Source: Thermoplasmata archaeon
Lineage (GTDB): Archaea > Thermoplasmatota > Thermoplasmata > Thermoplasmatales > GCA-001856825
Assembly: GCA_023256475.1 (NCBI GenBank)
Contig: JAGDXP010000024.1
Coordinates: 267-64,266, forward strand
Direction of reading: 5' to 3'
Length of the DNA: 64,000 nt
Within the stretch, counting starts at the first letter, position 1. The number at the start of each line of letters is the position of its first letter. Below the pieces are notes generated by a model. It was not told the origin of the DNA, ran no database searches, and worked only from the letters and a program-made list of their open reading frames with translations. Position numbers and translations under genes: made by a program. Positions 28,690-37,873 of this stretch are shown here, piece by piece.

Positions 28690-28920
28690 TCATCTCTGTT
28701 CTCCTTGACAATATCATGAAATCCAATGTTATTATGAGTTCCCAGTGCCATGGCAATATTCATGTCATTATTCAGGGAATTTTCTCATGACTTTTACCCT
28801 ATTCCGTATATCTTGAGAATCACAATAATCTTCACCATAGGGGCACTGTAATACTCTCTCTTCCAGTACTTGAAAGCAATATCATCCACGATATCAATTA
28901 TGGCCAGGATGTTATGTGAA
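28690..28920 (-). pseudogene. N-terminal remnant of an IS4/IS5-like transposase with in-frame stops
   Basis: Minus-strand single frame: SHNILAIIDIVDDIAFKYWKREYYSAPMVKIIVILKIYGIG*KS*ENSLNNDMNIAMALGTHNNIGFHDIVKENRDD*. Confidence 0.55.
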
Positions 28921-29305
28921 TACATACGTATATGAATTTCAAAATATTAAATGCAAAAACATACATCCAACATTTTACGTAATATGATGTTTTCATTAAG
29001 ACAAATCTCCGTTGATCTAAAATGTTATTATTTTTAAGAGTTTAGATCATAAAGATTGATTGTTATTATTGGAGTGATTGATTATCAGTATGGTTGGAAA
29101 TCAACAAATTTCAATTTCTAAATGGTGAATCACTATTGGGGATTCTACAACTTTTACCTTCTTAAAGTATTTTCATATGAAGCATTGTATCGGTCAAGAA
29201 ATGAAAAATGGGCATTCTAATGAGACTTCTGGGATGCCCTCATTTAAAGATTGAATAATAATTTAAACCGTGAATCCTGATCTGAGCTAACAGGTTAGAA
29301 GGCTG

Positions 29306-29473
29306 CTATTTTTTATATTTGTTTCTTGGTTTAACTGACCTTCTTATTGACCAGGACGTAAGTCTGAAGAATGCGTATGATAGCATATAGATAAGCATAG
29401 GGATAAATATAACATATGGTGGTAAATTGCCAATTCTTCCGAAATTAACCCTTGAAATGAATCCTATTGCCAT
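29306..29473 (-). CDS. Short membrane-protein ORF or C-terminal remnant of a transporter (55 aa)
   Basis: ATG...TAG encoding MAIGFISRVNFGRIGNLPPYVIFIPMLIYMLSYAFFRLTSWSIRRSVKPRNKYKK. Confidence 0.3.
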   Translation of the reverse strand: MAIGFISRVNFGRIGNLPPYVIFIPMLIYMLSYAFFRLTSWSIRRSVKPRNKYKK

Positions 29474-29700
29474 GGAAGCCTAATTAATTTGATCTTGATT
29501 TCCTATCCGCTTCATACGCATAAAAAATCTTGAGAGCTTTTAGGAATATTACTCTCTGAATTTAGGAAACCCTTTTAATTTTACAGATTTAAATGATTAA
29601 ATGAAATTAATTTAAGATCAAATTGATGATCAAATATCAGTTAAAATGACTTCAACTATCCAAAGAGTGCAAATTTAAATATTTAATAAATAATACTCCA

Positions 29701-30315
29701 ATGATAACCATGACTGATCAAAGCCCAGCTTCAGATTGGTTCCTTAAATTGGAAAAAGAGCTCCAGAAGAAGGAAGAAGAGGTCTTAAAGGATAATTCCA
29801 TGACAACCGGAAAAAAGGCAGAGATCAATAAGAAATTATTGACTTATTTATGGGTCACGTGGGTAAGGTTCAACAAGCAGGATATTCACTTTACCATTGA
29901 TCCTGCACCCAACAAATGGTTAGAATTCACGGCATATCCAGATAAATTCCAATTGAGAAATGATTTCTTCTTTGAGAATATAAACAATATTATTTTCAGG
30001 GATACAGCAAAGGACATAGAAAGATTGGGCGATTCGCTCAAAGTGATCTACAAGAAGGATGACCAAGAGAGAATAAGCCTTTTATTTGAGTTTTCTGAAG
30101 GAGAAAAATATGACAGGTATACTGGGTGGCACAGATATTTCACTCAGTACATTCTCTATGATAAGCCCATCAGGGAAGCAAAGCTGGAAGATATAGAAAA
30201 TATACTCTTGGATGTAATAGCTAAATGGTATGAGAGTCAGCTTAGAAGAGATAGGGATGTGATATTGAAGTACATAAAGGAGAACTACAAGAAAGGTGAA
30301 ACTTTCATTGAGTGA
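29701..30315 (+). CDS. Hypothetical protein
   Basis: Long ORF overlapping alaX at its 3' end, no recognised domain. Confidence 0.65.
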   Translation: MITMTDQSPASDWFLKLEKELQKKEEEVLKDNSMTTGKKAEINKKLLTYLWVTWVRFNKQDIHFTIDPAPNKWLEFTAYPDKFQLRNDFFFENINNIIFRDTAKDIERLGDSLKVIYKKDDQERISLLFEFSEGEKYDRYTGWHRYFTQYILYDKPIREAKLEDIENILLDVIAKWYESQLRRDRDVILKYIKENYKKGETFIE

Positions 30316-30988
30316 AGAGACGGTTGCCCTCTATCTAAAGAGCATAGAGGACTGCTATCTTAAGGAATTACCAGTGAAAATAATATCCATTGAGGAAGAT
30401 GGATATATTTTAGACAGAACCATAATGCATTATGAGGGTGGAGGGCAGCCCGGTGACAGGGGCAAGCTTATCATAGGAGATAAAGAAGTATTTATCGTGA
30501 ATGTAATAAAGAGAAGGAACAGGATAGTCCATCTGGCTAAGGAATTAGTGGAAGGCAAGGAAGGCATTTTGAAGCTTGACTGGGAGAGAAGATACGAAAT
30601 AATGAAGATGCACACTCTTCAGCATGCCATATCCGCATTGCTTTATGACAAACATGGCATCAAAACAATACAATCTCAGGTTTATAAGGGATACGGGGAA
30701 ATTTTACTTGAAAGAGAAATTTACGATTTGGAAGATGAATTCTACTTAATAAATGAAATGGCCAGAGAAGTCAAGAGATATTCCATTCAGAAGGAGAACC
30801 TCAATCCTTCTCTACTAAAAAGATGCAATTTAGAAAGATTGCCTAAATCATTGACAAAGGTTTCCATAGTTGAAATAGATGGCATCGATAAATGTGCGTG
30901 TGCTGGTACCCATGTGAAGAATACCAGCGAAATTGGAAAATACTGGCTAAGAACAATGGGGAGAAGAATAGAATTCGGTAAATTTTAG
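30296..30988 (+). CDS. alaX: Stand-alone alanyl-tRNA editing protein AlaX
   Basis: MHYEGGGQPGDRG, HTLQHAISALLYD, CACAGTHVKNTSEIG. Confidence 0.92.
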   Translation: MKLSLSEETVALYLKSIEDCYLKELPVKIISIEEDGYILDRTIMHYEGGGQPGDRGKLIIGDKEVFIVNVIKRRNRIVHLAKELVEGKEGILKLDWERRYEIMKMHTLQHAISALLYDKHGIKTIQSQVYKGYGEILLEREIYDLEDEFYLINEMAREVKRYSIQKENLNPSLLKRCNLERLPKSLTKVSIVEIDGIDKCACAGTHVKNTSEIGKYWLRTMGRRIEFGKF

Positions 30989-31668
30989 AAATAAACATCT
31001 GACCTCGAAAGAACCTCCATACCCCTTTCACTTATTAAATAGGGGTGCGCCTTCCTGTCGTGATTCATTAATCTCATTTTCAGTATCCTGATTATGGATG
31101 TGGTAGTCCCCTTCTCATCATCGAACCTGTTCTGGAGTGATATGACTCCATCACCAACGAACTCAGCAAAACCGTCCCTTGAAGAATATGGGCTCTCAAT
31201 TTTGGATTCCGCCAAAAGATAAGTGGTAACATTCAGGTCCTTCAGCGAATCTGAAAGGTTTAGCAATATGGATCTCATTTCCGATTCGCTTTCCGCAGCC
31301 ATGAGCACAATGGAAACGCTATCTACTACCAGCCTTGAAGGCATTATCTCTTGGATATCCGACTTAATGTTCTCCTTATTTTTCAATCGTTCAAGGAAAT
31401 CAAGAATTCCTGGACTCATAATAATAAAATTCTCATCTTCTAGGTTCATTCCATATTGCTTGGATGCCCTCAAAATGCTTTCCTTCCTTTCTTCCAATGA
31501 CAGATATAGAACTCTTTCTCCCAGTTCTAAACCCCTTTTGGCAAAATGGAGTGCCATGGTGGTCTTTCCGGTACCGTATCCGCCGAGCACCACGACTGTA
31601 TGACCCTTTGGAATTCCACCCCCCAGCATCTCATTGAGCCCAATTATACCCGTATCCACCAGTTCCAT
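30985..31668 (-). CDS. KaiC/Rad55-like RecA-superfamily ATPase
   Basis: GLNEMLGGGIPKGHTVVVLGGYGTGKTTMALHF, 'PSRLVVDSVSIVL'. Confidence 0.88.
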   Translation of the reverse strand: MELVDTGIIGLNEMLGGGIPKGHTVVVLGGYGTGKTTMALHFAKRGLELGERVLYLSLEERKESILRASKQYGMNLEDENFIIMSPGILDFLERLKNKENIKSDIQEIMPSRLVVDSVSIVLMAAESESEMRSILLNLSDSLKDLNVTTYLLAESKIESPYSSRDGFAEFVGDGVISLQNRFDDEKGTTTSIIRILKMRLMNHDRKAHPYLISERGMEVLSRSDVYF

Positions 31669-32468
31669 TATCTCACCCTTGTGACATTCAATATAACCAT
31701 TCCGGTATTATAATCAAATTGAGTATCAAACTTCTCAATTCTCTCCTTCTCAATGAATTGCAGAACGCCTATGAACTTTGGAATGTACATATATCTGAAC
31801 CTCTTGCTTATATTTTCTGATTCGCTCCACCTGAAAACCATTGTTCCGTCAAAAATTTCAATCAATATGTTTTCATTTTTTGGATCAGTGATGCTTCTCG
31901 TCATTAGAGTATATGCTACTGAATCCCATTCCTTAACAACCCTTGTCACACCTCTGGAAAGGTCAAGGATCTTATTGAAATCAAAATCTCTCCATGTGAA
32001 TAAATCTGTTAGTGAATCTATTATGATCAGCTTACCCTTGCCTTTTTCCTCCAAGGATTTGAATAGAGCCGTAATTAAATCTTCCTTATCTTTAAGAGTA
32101 CTCCTTCCTATCCAAGCTGCAGGAATTTGGCTTCTCGAGTAATAGATGCTGGACAGGTCCACATAATTTATGTGGGATTCAAGTGCCCTTACTAGAGATT
32201 CATCCATTATAAGATGGAATGCTCTCTGAACTTCCTTCTGAGGCCTTGAAATTGTCACATAAAGGATCCCGTCTAATGGCCTAACCTCCCGGCCCTCAAG
32301 CTCAAGGGGCAGCTTTCCCTCCATGGCCAGAGCATGCTTAGATGCAGAGGTGATGGCGAATTCAAAATTACCCGCACCTGGGTCCCCCATAAGAAGTGCA
32401 GAAGTTCCTACGGGCATTCCTCCCTTTATTATGGAATCTAGGGATGAAACAAAAGTTGGTATCTTCAT
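31668..32468 (-). CDS. KaiC/Rad55-like protein with degenerate Walker A
   Basis: 'LDSIIKGGMPVGTSALLMGDPGAGNFEFAITSA' (no GK[ST]) with Walker B-like 'KLIIIDSLTDL'. Confidence 0.8.
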   Translation of the reverse strand: MKIPTFVSSLDSIIKGGMPVGTSALLMGDPGAGNFEFAITSASKHALAMEGKLPLELEGREVRPLDGILYVTISRPQKEVQRAFHLIMDESLVRALESHINYVDLSSIYYSRSQIPAAWIGRSTLKDKEDLITALFKSLEEKGKGKLIIIDSLTDLFTWRDFDFNKILDLSRGVTRVVKEWDSVAYTLMTRSITDPKNENILIEIFDGTMVFRWSESENISKRFRYMYIPKFIGVLQFIEKERIEKFDTQFDYNTGMVILNVTRVR

Positions 32469-33400
32469 TTTACCATTAGCTCCTCCAAGGCTTTCTTAAC
32501 AGCCTCAGTGCTCTCATACTTATACTTCCATCCGTAGGAAAGGGCTTTCCTTATGTCAAGGTGCATTACCTTTATATCACCTTTCCATCCGCCCCCACCT
32601 GGTCCGCCCATGATTTTTATTTTGGCTCCTGGAGATACCTTTGAAATAACCAGCTGGGCAATTTCTAGAACTGAGGTTCTTGTTGCGGTACCGATGTTAA
32701 ACAAACCATCACCCTTTCCGTGCAATTGAAGCATGGCATCCATGGTGTCGTCTATATGTATGTAGGATTTTGATTGTGTTCCGTCCCCCAAAACTTCCAG
32801 GGTTTCTGGATTCTTCTTTAGCTTGTTTATGAAATCATAAATAACTCCGTGCGTTCCTCTCCTTCCAACTACATTTGCGAACCTGAATATGGACGATTTT
32901 AAGCCATAAATGTTTGTAAATGAAAATATGAAACCCTCCGCAGCCAGTTTGGAAGCTCCATAATGTGATACCGGCTTTAGAGGACCATAATTTTCAGGAG
33001 TTGGCATTAAATCTGGAATCCCATAAACTGTGGATGATGAAGCAAATATTATTTCCTTCACATCTGATTTCCTCATGGCTTCCAAAACTGAGTAAGTTGC
33101 AAGAGCATTCTCATTGAAATCGATCTGTGAATCTTCTGCACTCTTCCTTACATCAGGATTGGCACTTAGATGTATAATTATATCCTTCCCCTTGATTTCT
33201 TTGGCCAGATGCTCTGTATTCTTAACATCCATGTTAATGAATTTAAAATTCGGAGATTTATTCAAATCCTCAAGGTTCTCCCTTTTACCCCAGGAGAGGT
33301 TGTCAATTCCATAAACCTTATTTTCCAAAACAAGTTTTTCAGCCATATTGCTTCCAATAAACCCAGCTACTCCGGTGATTACAATATCTTTGTTTTTCAT
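32465..33400 (-). CDS. NAD-dependent epimerase/dehydratase (UDP-glucose 4-epimerase-like)
   Basis: VITGVAGFIGSNMAEKL, YGASKLAAEGF, GDGTQSKSYIHIDD. Confidence 0.92.
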   Translation of the reverse strand: MKNKDIVITGVAGFIGSNMAEKLVLENKVYGIDNLSWGKRENLEDLNKSPNFKFINMDVKNTEHLAKEIKGKDIIIHLSANPDVRKSAEDSQIDFNENALATYSVLEAMRKSDVKEIIFASSSTVYGIPDLMPTPENYGPLKPVSHYGASKLAAEGFIFSFTNIYGLKSSIFRFANVVGRRGTHGVIYDFINKLKKNPETLEVLGDGTQSKSYIHIDDTMDAMLQLHGKGDGLFNIGTATRTSVLEIAQLVISKVSPGAKIKIMGGPGGGGWKGDIKVMHLDIRKALSYGWKYKYESTEAVKKALEELMVK

Positions 33401-33431
33401 TCCGACTTAAATATCGATTTTGGTTAAATAT

Positions 33432-33968
33432 TTAGTTATTCGAGGTTATGTCATGTTTATTCTTGAATTCTATTTCTTTTCTGATTATCACGAATGCTTC
33501 ACCGATCAGAAGACCTGTACTGAAGGATAGCAGCACATCCACAAGCTCAGCCAATATCACTATGTTGGGGAAATAGAATAATATAACCAATCTCCCGATG
33601 TATGAGAAGAACCAGAGCACTAATATAGCTTGAGATCTTCTATAAAAGATCTGGTTATCCTTGTAGAAAAATTCAGCCTTTTCTCCGAATTTCAATCCGA
33701 TTATAAGACCTACTACAATTAAGAATAGGAGGAACATAACGTACTCAGAACCATACAATTTAAAATCGGCAAATATCAGAAGAGCAGTCAAAAGCAAATA
33801 TATCACCGGAGCCATTATAATCCTAGATCTTTTATATTTCCTTCCGCGAATTCCTCTGATTATTCTCCTGGATACCAAAAGACCAATCAGTACAATATAA
33901 ACCAAGAAGAAATAGGAATTGGAATTGGAAGAATTCTGAGGTATTGCAAGTAGATTCCATTCTATCAT
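33432..33968 (-). CDS. Membrane protein (CcdC/DUF1453-like)
   Basis: Four to five TM segments, 'FGEKAEFFYKDNQIFYRRSQAILVLWFFSYIGR'. Confidence 0.45.
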   Translation of the reverse strand: MIEWNLLAIPQNSSNSNSYFFLVYIVLIGLLVSRRIIRGIRGRKYKRSRIIMAPVIYLLLTALLIFADFKLYGSEYVMFLLFLIVVGLIIGLKFGEKAEFFYKDNQIFYRRSQAILVLWFFSYIGRLVILFYFPNIVILAELVDVLLSFSTGLLIGEAFVIIRKEIEFKNKHDITSNN

Positions 33969-34002
33969 TCTAATTCCGCCTATTGGTTATATCTATTTAT
34001 TA

Positions 34003-34623
34003 TTGTCTCTGAATAGTGAAATCTTATCACCTTGTAGTTCATGCATTGCCATGCATGATGAACCATCTAGAAAAGGCGCATTAGTGGTGATTGATGTTCA
34101 GAAGGCCTGGATAATTAACAACTGGGGCAATAGAAACAACCCGCAATTTGAGAAGAATTTGAAAAAACTAATCGAATTCTCCAGAGACAATGGATTAGAG
34201 GTAATACACGTACGTCACCTATCTTACAATGAAAACTCTCCTTTCAGGGAGAATAAGAAAAGCTTTGAATTTCAAGATTTTGCGAAGCCACTTGAAAATG
34301 AAAAGATTATAACCAAGAGGGTTAATAGTGCATTCATAGGGACTGATCTTGATGTTTACTGCAGGATGAATGGGATTAATAGATTATTTTTGGCAGGAAT
34401 TACAACGGACTACTGTGTTTCCACCACTGCAAGAATGGCAGGGAATTTGGGGTTTGAAAATTATGTAATAGAAGATGCATGCTACACTTTTGATAGGATA
34501 GGCAATGATGGTAAAATCATACCAGCTCAAATTGTTCATGATGTAAACATTGCATCCCTTAAGGACGAATTTTCTAAGATAATAACAACTGATGACTTCT
34601 TGAAGCTCTTTCAATTAAAGTAA
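34003..34623 (+). CDS. Isochorismatase-family hydrolase (nicotinamidase-like)
   Basis: ALVVIDVQKAWI, ...FIGTDLDVYCRMNGINRLFLAGITTDYCVSTTARMAGNLGF. Confidence 0.88.
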   Translation: MSLNSEILSPCSSCIAMHDEPSRKGALVVIDVQKAWIINNWGNRNNPQFEKNLKKLIEFSRDNGLEVIHVRHLSYNENSPFRENKKSFEFQDFAKPLENEKIITKRVNSAFIGTDLDVYCRMNGINRLFLAGITTDYCVSTTARMAGNLGFENYVIEDACYTFDRIGNDGKIIPAQIVHDVNIASLKDEFSKIITTDDFLKLFQLK

Positions 34624-34635
34624 AAAGATAAATTA

Positions 34636-36570
34636 TTACTGTTTTATTTCATTCCTAAACTTCTCCACGGCATCCCTTATTTCTGACACAGAAGCTTCAC
34701 TCTCCAATGTGGTCAGATCACCAGGAAGCTGATCCAGATAAACAGCTTTTATTACCCTCCTCATTATCTTTCCACTTCTTGTCTTTGGAAGCATTTCTAC
34801 CACATGGATCTCATCTGGAACAATTATGGGGCCGAATTTTTCCCTTACCATCTGTTTTAATCTTTCCTCCAATCCTTCTCTCTGAATTCCTGACTTTGGA
34901 ACTACAAAGGCTACAATACTTTCACCTTTTACCTGATGCGGCTTTCCAAATACGCCGGCTTCTGAAACCAATTCTGTGGATAGCAATGCATCCTCAACCT
35001 CTATAGTCCCAATCCTGTGGCCAGAGACCTTTAGAACCTCATCGGCTCTTCCCAGAAGCCAGAAATAACCATCATTGTCCATGATTGCATAATCTCCAGT
35101 AAAGTAATACCCTTTAACCTTTGAAAAGTATGTGCTTACATACCTATTGGGATCTTTATTGACTGTGAGCATTAGACCTGGCCAAGGCTTCTTTATGAAT
35201 AGATACCCCTTTTCACCCACCTTCGCGATTTCACCATTTTCTTTAATAATCACAGGTTCGATTCCCGGGTGAGGATATGTAGCTGAGCCCGGTTTCAACG
35301 GCCAGTTGGCTATACCAAGTTGCGGGGATATGATAAAACCACCTGTTTCAGTCTGCCAATAAGTATCCACAATGGGGCATCTAGAATTACCGACGTTCTT
35401 ATAATACCATTCCCATGCTGCTGGATTTATTGGCTCACCCACAGTTCCAAGTATCCTCAATGAGGAAAGATCATGTTTCTTTGGGTAGATGTCACCATAT
35501 TTCATGAGCATCCTGATGGCAGTTGGAGAAGTGTACAAGATATTTACGCCGTAAAGCTCAATTATTCTCCAAATTTGATCCGGAAATGGGTAGTCAAAGC
35601 TTCCTTCGTACAAGATTGAGGTTAATCCTAAGATCAATGGTGCGAAGACAATATAGCTATGACCTGTAATCCAACCTATATCAGCTGCGCACCACCATCT
35701 GTCTGTTTCTTGAGGATCAAATGCCCATTTTAGTGTGCTGGAGACCCATACAGCGTATCCTCCTGTACTGTGGACAATTCCCTTTGGCTTACCAGTTGTG
35801 CCAGATGTATATAATATAAAGAGGGGATCGTTAGAATCCATCGGTTCAGGCTCCACATAAATATTTTCCCCGGTGATATGATGATACCAGTAATCCCTTC
35901 CTTCCACCATGTTGACGTCTGTATTTGTGTGTTTTACGACAATTACCGTCTCAACGTTGCTAGTGTATTCTAAGGCCTTATCCACGATTTCCTTCAATTG
36001 TATGATTTTACCCCTCCTGTATCCCCCATCGGCCGTAACAATCAACTTAGCTCCTGAATCATTTATCCTTTCAGCCAGGGCCTCTGCTCCAAATCCTGAA
36101 AAAACTAGGGTAAAAGCTGCCCCAATTCTGGCTGCTGCAAGCATGGCAACCGGTGCCTCTATTATCATCGGGAGGTAAATTGCAATAGTATCCCCTTTCT
36201 TTATCCCCATGTCCTTCAATGCCTGTGCAAATGAGTTAACTCTCTTGTATAATCCATGGTATGTAACTATCTTCTCCTCTCCCCTTTCATTGGTATATAT
36301 AAAGGCAGCTTTGTTTCTCCTAAAATTGTTAACGTGCCTATCTACCGCATTATATGAAATATTCAACTTACCATTGATGAACCATCTATAGAAAGGTGCA
36401 TTGGAATCATCTAGTACCTTGTCCCACTTCTTGTACCAATTCAATATCCATGCATGTTCATCCCAAAACTTTTCAGGATTTTCAATGGATTCCTTGTAAA
36501 TCTGCCTGTATCTTTCAATGCTGGGGTTATGCAAAGAATCAAATGGCAAGGAATTACTCATTTCTTCCAT
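34636..36570 (-). CDS. acs: Acetyl-CoA synthetase (AMP-forming)
   Basis: LYTSGTTGKPKGIVHSTGGY, WQTETGG, GRADEVLKVSGHRIGT, LPKTRSGKIMRR. Confidence 0.95.
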   Translation of the reverse strand: MEEMSNSLPFDSLHNPSIERYRQIYKESIENPEKFWDEHAWILNWYKKWDKVLDDSNAPFYRWFINGKLNISYNAVDRHVNNFRRNKAAFIYTNERGEEKIVTYHGLYKRVNSFAQALKDMGIKKGDTIAIYLPMIIEAPVAMLAAARIGAAFTLVFSGFGAEALAERINDSGAKLIVTADGGYRRGKIIQLKEIVDKALEYTSNVETVIVVKHTNTDVNMVEGRDYWYHHITGENIYVEPEPMDSNDPLFILYTSGTTGKPKGIVHSTGGYAVWVSSTLKWAFDPQETDRWWCAADIGWITGHSYIVFAPLILGLTSILYEGSFDYPFPDQIWRIIELYGVNILYTSPTAIRMLMKYGDIYPKKHDLSSLRILGTVGEPINPAAWEWYYKNVGNSRCPIVDTYWQTETGGFIISPQLGIANWPLKPGSATYPHPGIEPVIIKENGEIAKVGEKGYLFIKKPWPGLMLTVNKDPNRYVSTYFSKVKGYYFTGDYAIMDNDGYFWLLGRADEVLKVSGHRIGTIEVEDALLSTELVSEAGVFGKPHQVKGESIVAFVVPKSGIQREGLEERLKQMVREKFGPIIVPDEIHVVEMLPKTRSGKIMRRVIKAVYLDQLPGDLTTLESEASVSEIRDAVEKFRNEIKQ

Positions 36571-36621
36571 AACTAATCAATAATAATTCCATTAAATATT
36601 TTAATGTCCCCTAGATTTAAA

Positions 36622-37149
36622 TTAGTTTTCAAGCATCCTCATAAACATATCCAATATGCGAGCAGACATGCCCCAGATTAAACCCTCCTTTATGTTGAAC
36701 ACAATTTCTCCATCCATCTCTTTCCTGCCCTTTTTAAGTTCGTCCAATGTTATCCATCCCAGATAGCTCGTTTCTGAGGACTGCTTCAGCTCCTGATCCT
36801 TAATATTTTCATCCAGAACATATACAAAAACATAGACAAGGAGATCCAATTTATTTCTGGGTGAGAAAGGACCAAAGTAACCCATGCTCTTCAATGAGTT
36901 AAGATCCAATCCGGTTTCCTCCTGTACCTCCCTGATTACAGTACCCCACAAATCCCCATCTTTCTTTTTGAAATGGCCTCCAGGCAATGCAAATTGCCCT
37001 GCCCACGGATCATCTAATCGTTCATTCCTCTTTTCGATTAAAAGCCCTTTTTCCTTATGAATTATTAGCGCAACGGCAGCATACGAATAAACTTCCAAAA
37101 AAGGGATCTTGTCGTTTTTAAGCTTATCTTCAATTTCTACAAAATCCAC
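36622..37149 (-). CDS. NUDIX hydrolase
   Basis: GGHFKKKDGDLWGTVIREVQEETGLDL Nudix box variant. Confidence 0.88.
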   Translation of the reverse strand: MDFVEIEDKLKNDKIPFLEVYSYAAVALIIHKEKGLLIEKRNERLDDPWAGQFALPGGHFKKKDGDLWGTVIREVQEETGLDLNSLKSMGYFGPFSPRNKLDLLVYVFVYVLDENIKDQELKQSSETSYLGWITLDELKKGRKEMDGEIVFNIKEGLIWGMSARILDMFMRMLEN

Positions 37150-37229
37150 AAAAAATAAAAAGAAATTGATTTATAAAATTTACTTATGTCCTTTCAATAA
37201 AATTAAATTCAACATTTTATTGCAAATCG

Positions 37230-37319
37230 GTGTACCTACCGCTGGAAATTATCGTGTTAATACTGCTACTGCTTGGCATTGGATACCTGTTCAACAAGCT
37301 TAGAAATAATGCCATATAA
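37230..37319 (+). CDS. Possible 29-aa single-TM microprotein
   Basis: GTG start, MYLPLEIIVLILLLLGIGYLFNKLRNNAI*. TATA-like TTTATAAAATTT about 50-60 nt upstream. Confidence 0.35.
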   Translation: MYLPLEIIVLILLLLGIGYLFNKLRNNAI

Positions 37320-37339
37320 AAAAGCTCTAAATAGGATAA

Positions 37340-37873
37340 ATGTATTATCCATTGAACATTATGCCATGGGAACATACAAGACGGATGAGAAAAGAGGCTA
37401 ATCTTGATCCAGAATTCATAGCTTCGTTCCTTGAAATAAGACAAGGGGAAAAGGTAATAGACATTGGAGGTGGCGATGGTTTCTTTTCTCAGGCGTTTAA
37501 GAAATATACCCCCAACGTTTATTTATTAGATGTTGAAAACTGGTCCAACCAAGACTTTAAGAAGATTGGAATCAACTACATTGAGAGCAATTTTTGCCAC
37601 TTCTCAGGTGATGAAAATTTCAATATAGGTTTCATGGCAAATGTTTACCATGATTTCAGGCTTGAATGCAGGGATAAAACTTTAAATAATTTGCAAAGAA
37701 TAATAAGCAGAAGGATAGGAATTCTAGATTTCATACCAGGCAAGGCATTCTTTGGGCCTCCATTTAAGTTGGAAGAAGACGTTGTTATCAATGATATGGA
37801 GAGTATAGGATTCAAATTAACCAAGAAGACCTATCTGCCATACCACTATTATCTTATATTCGATAGGCAATGA
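37340..37873 (+). CDS. SAM-dependent methyltransferase
   Basis: GEKVIDIGGGDGFFSQAFKKYTPNVYLLDVENW. Confidence 0.8.
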   Translation: MYYPLNIMPWEHTRRMRKEANLDPEFIASFLEIRQGEKVIDIGGGDGFFSQAFKKYTPNVYLLDVENWSNQDFKKIGINYIESNFCHFSGDENFNIGFMANVYHDFRLECRDKTLNNLQRIISRRIGILDFIPGKAFFGPPFKLEEDVVINDMESIGFKLTKKTYLPYHYYLIFDRQ

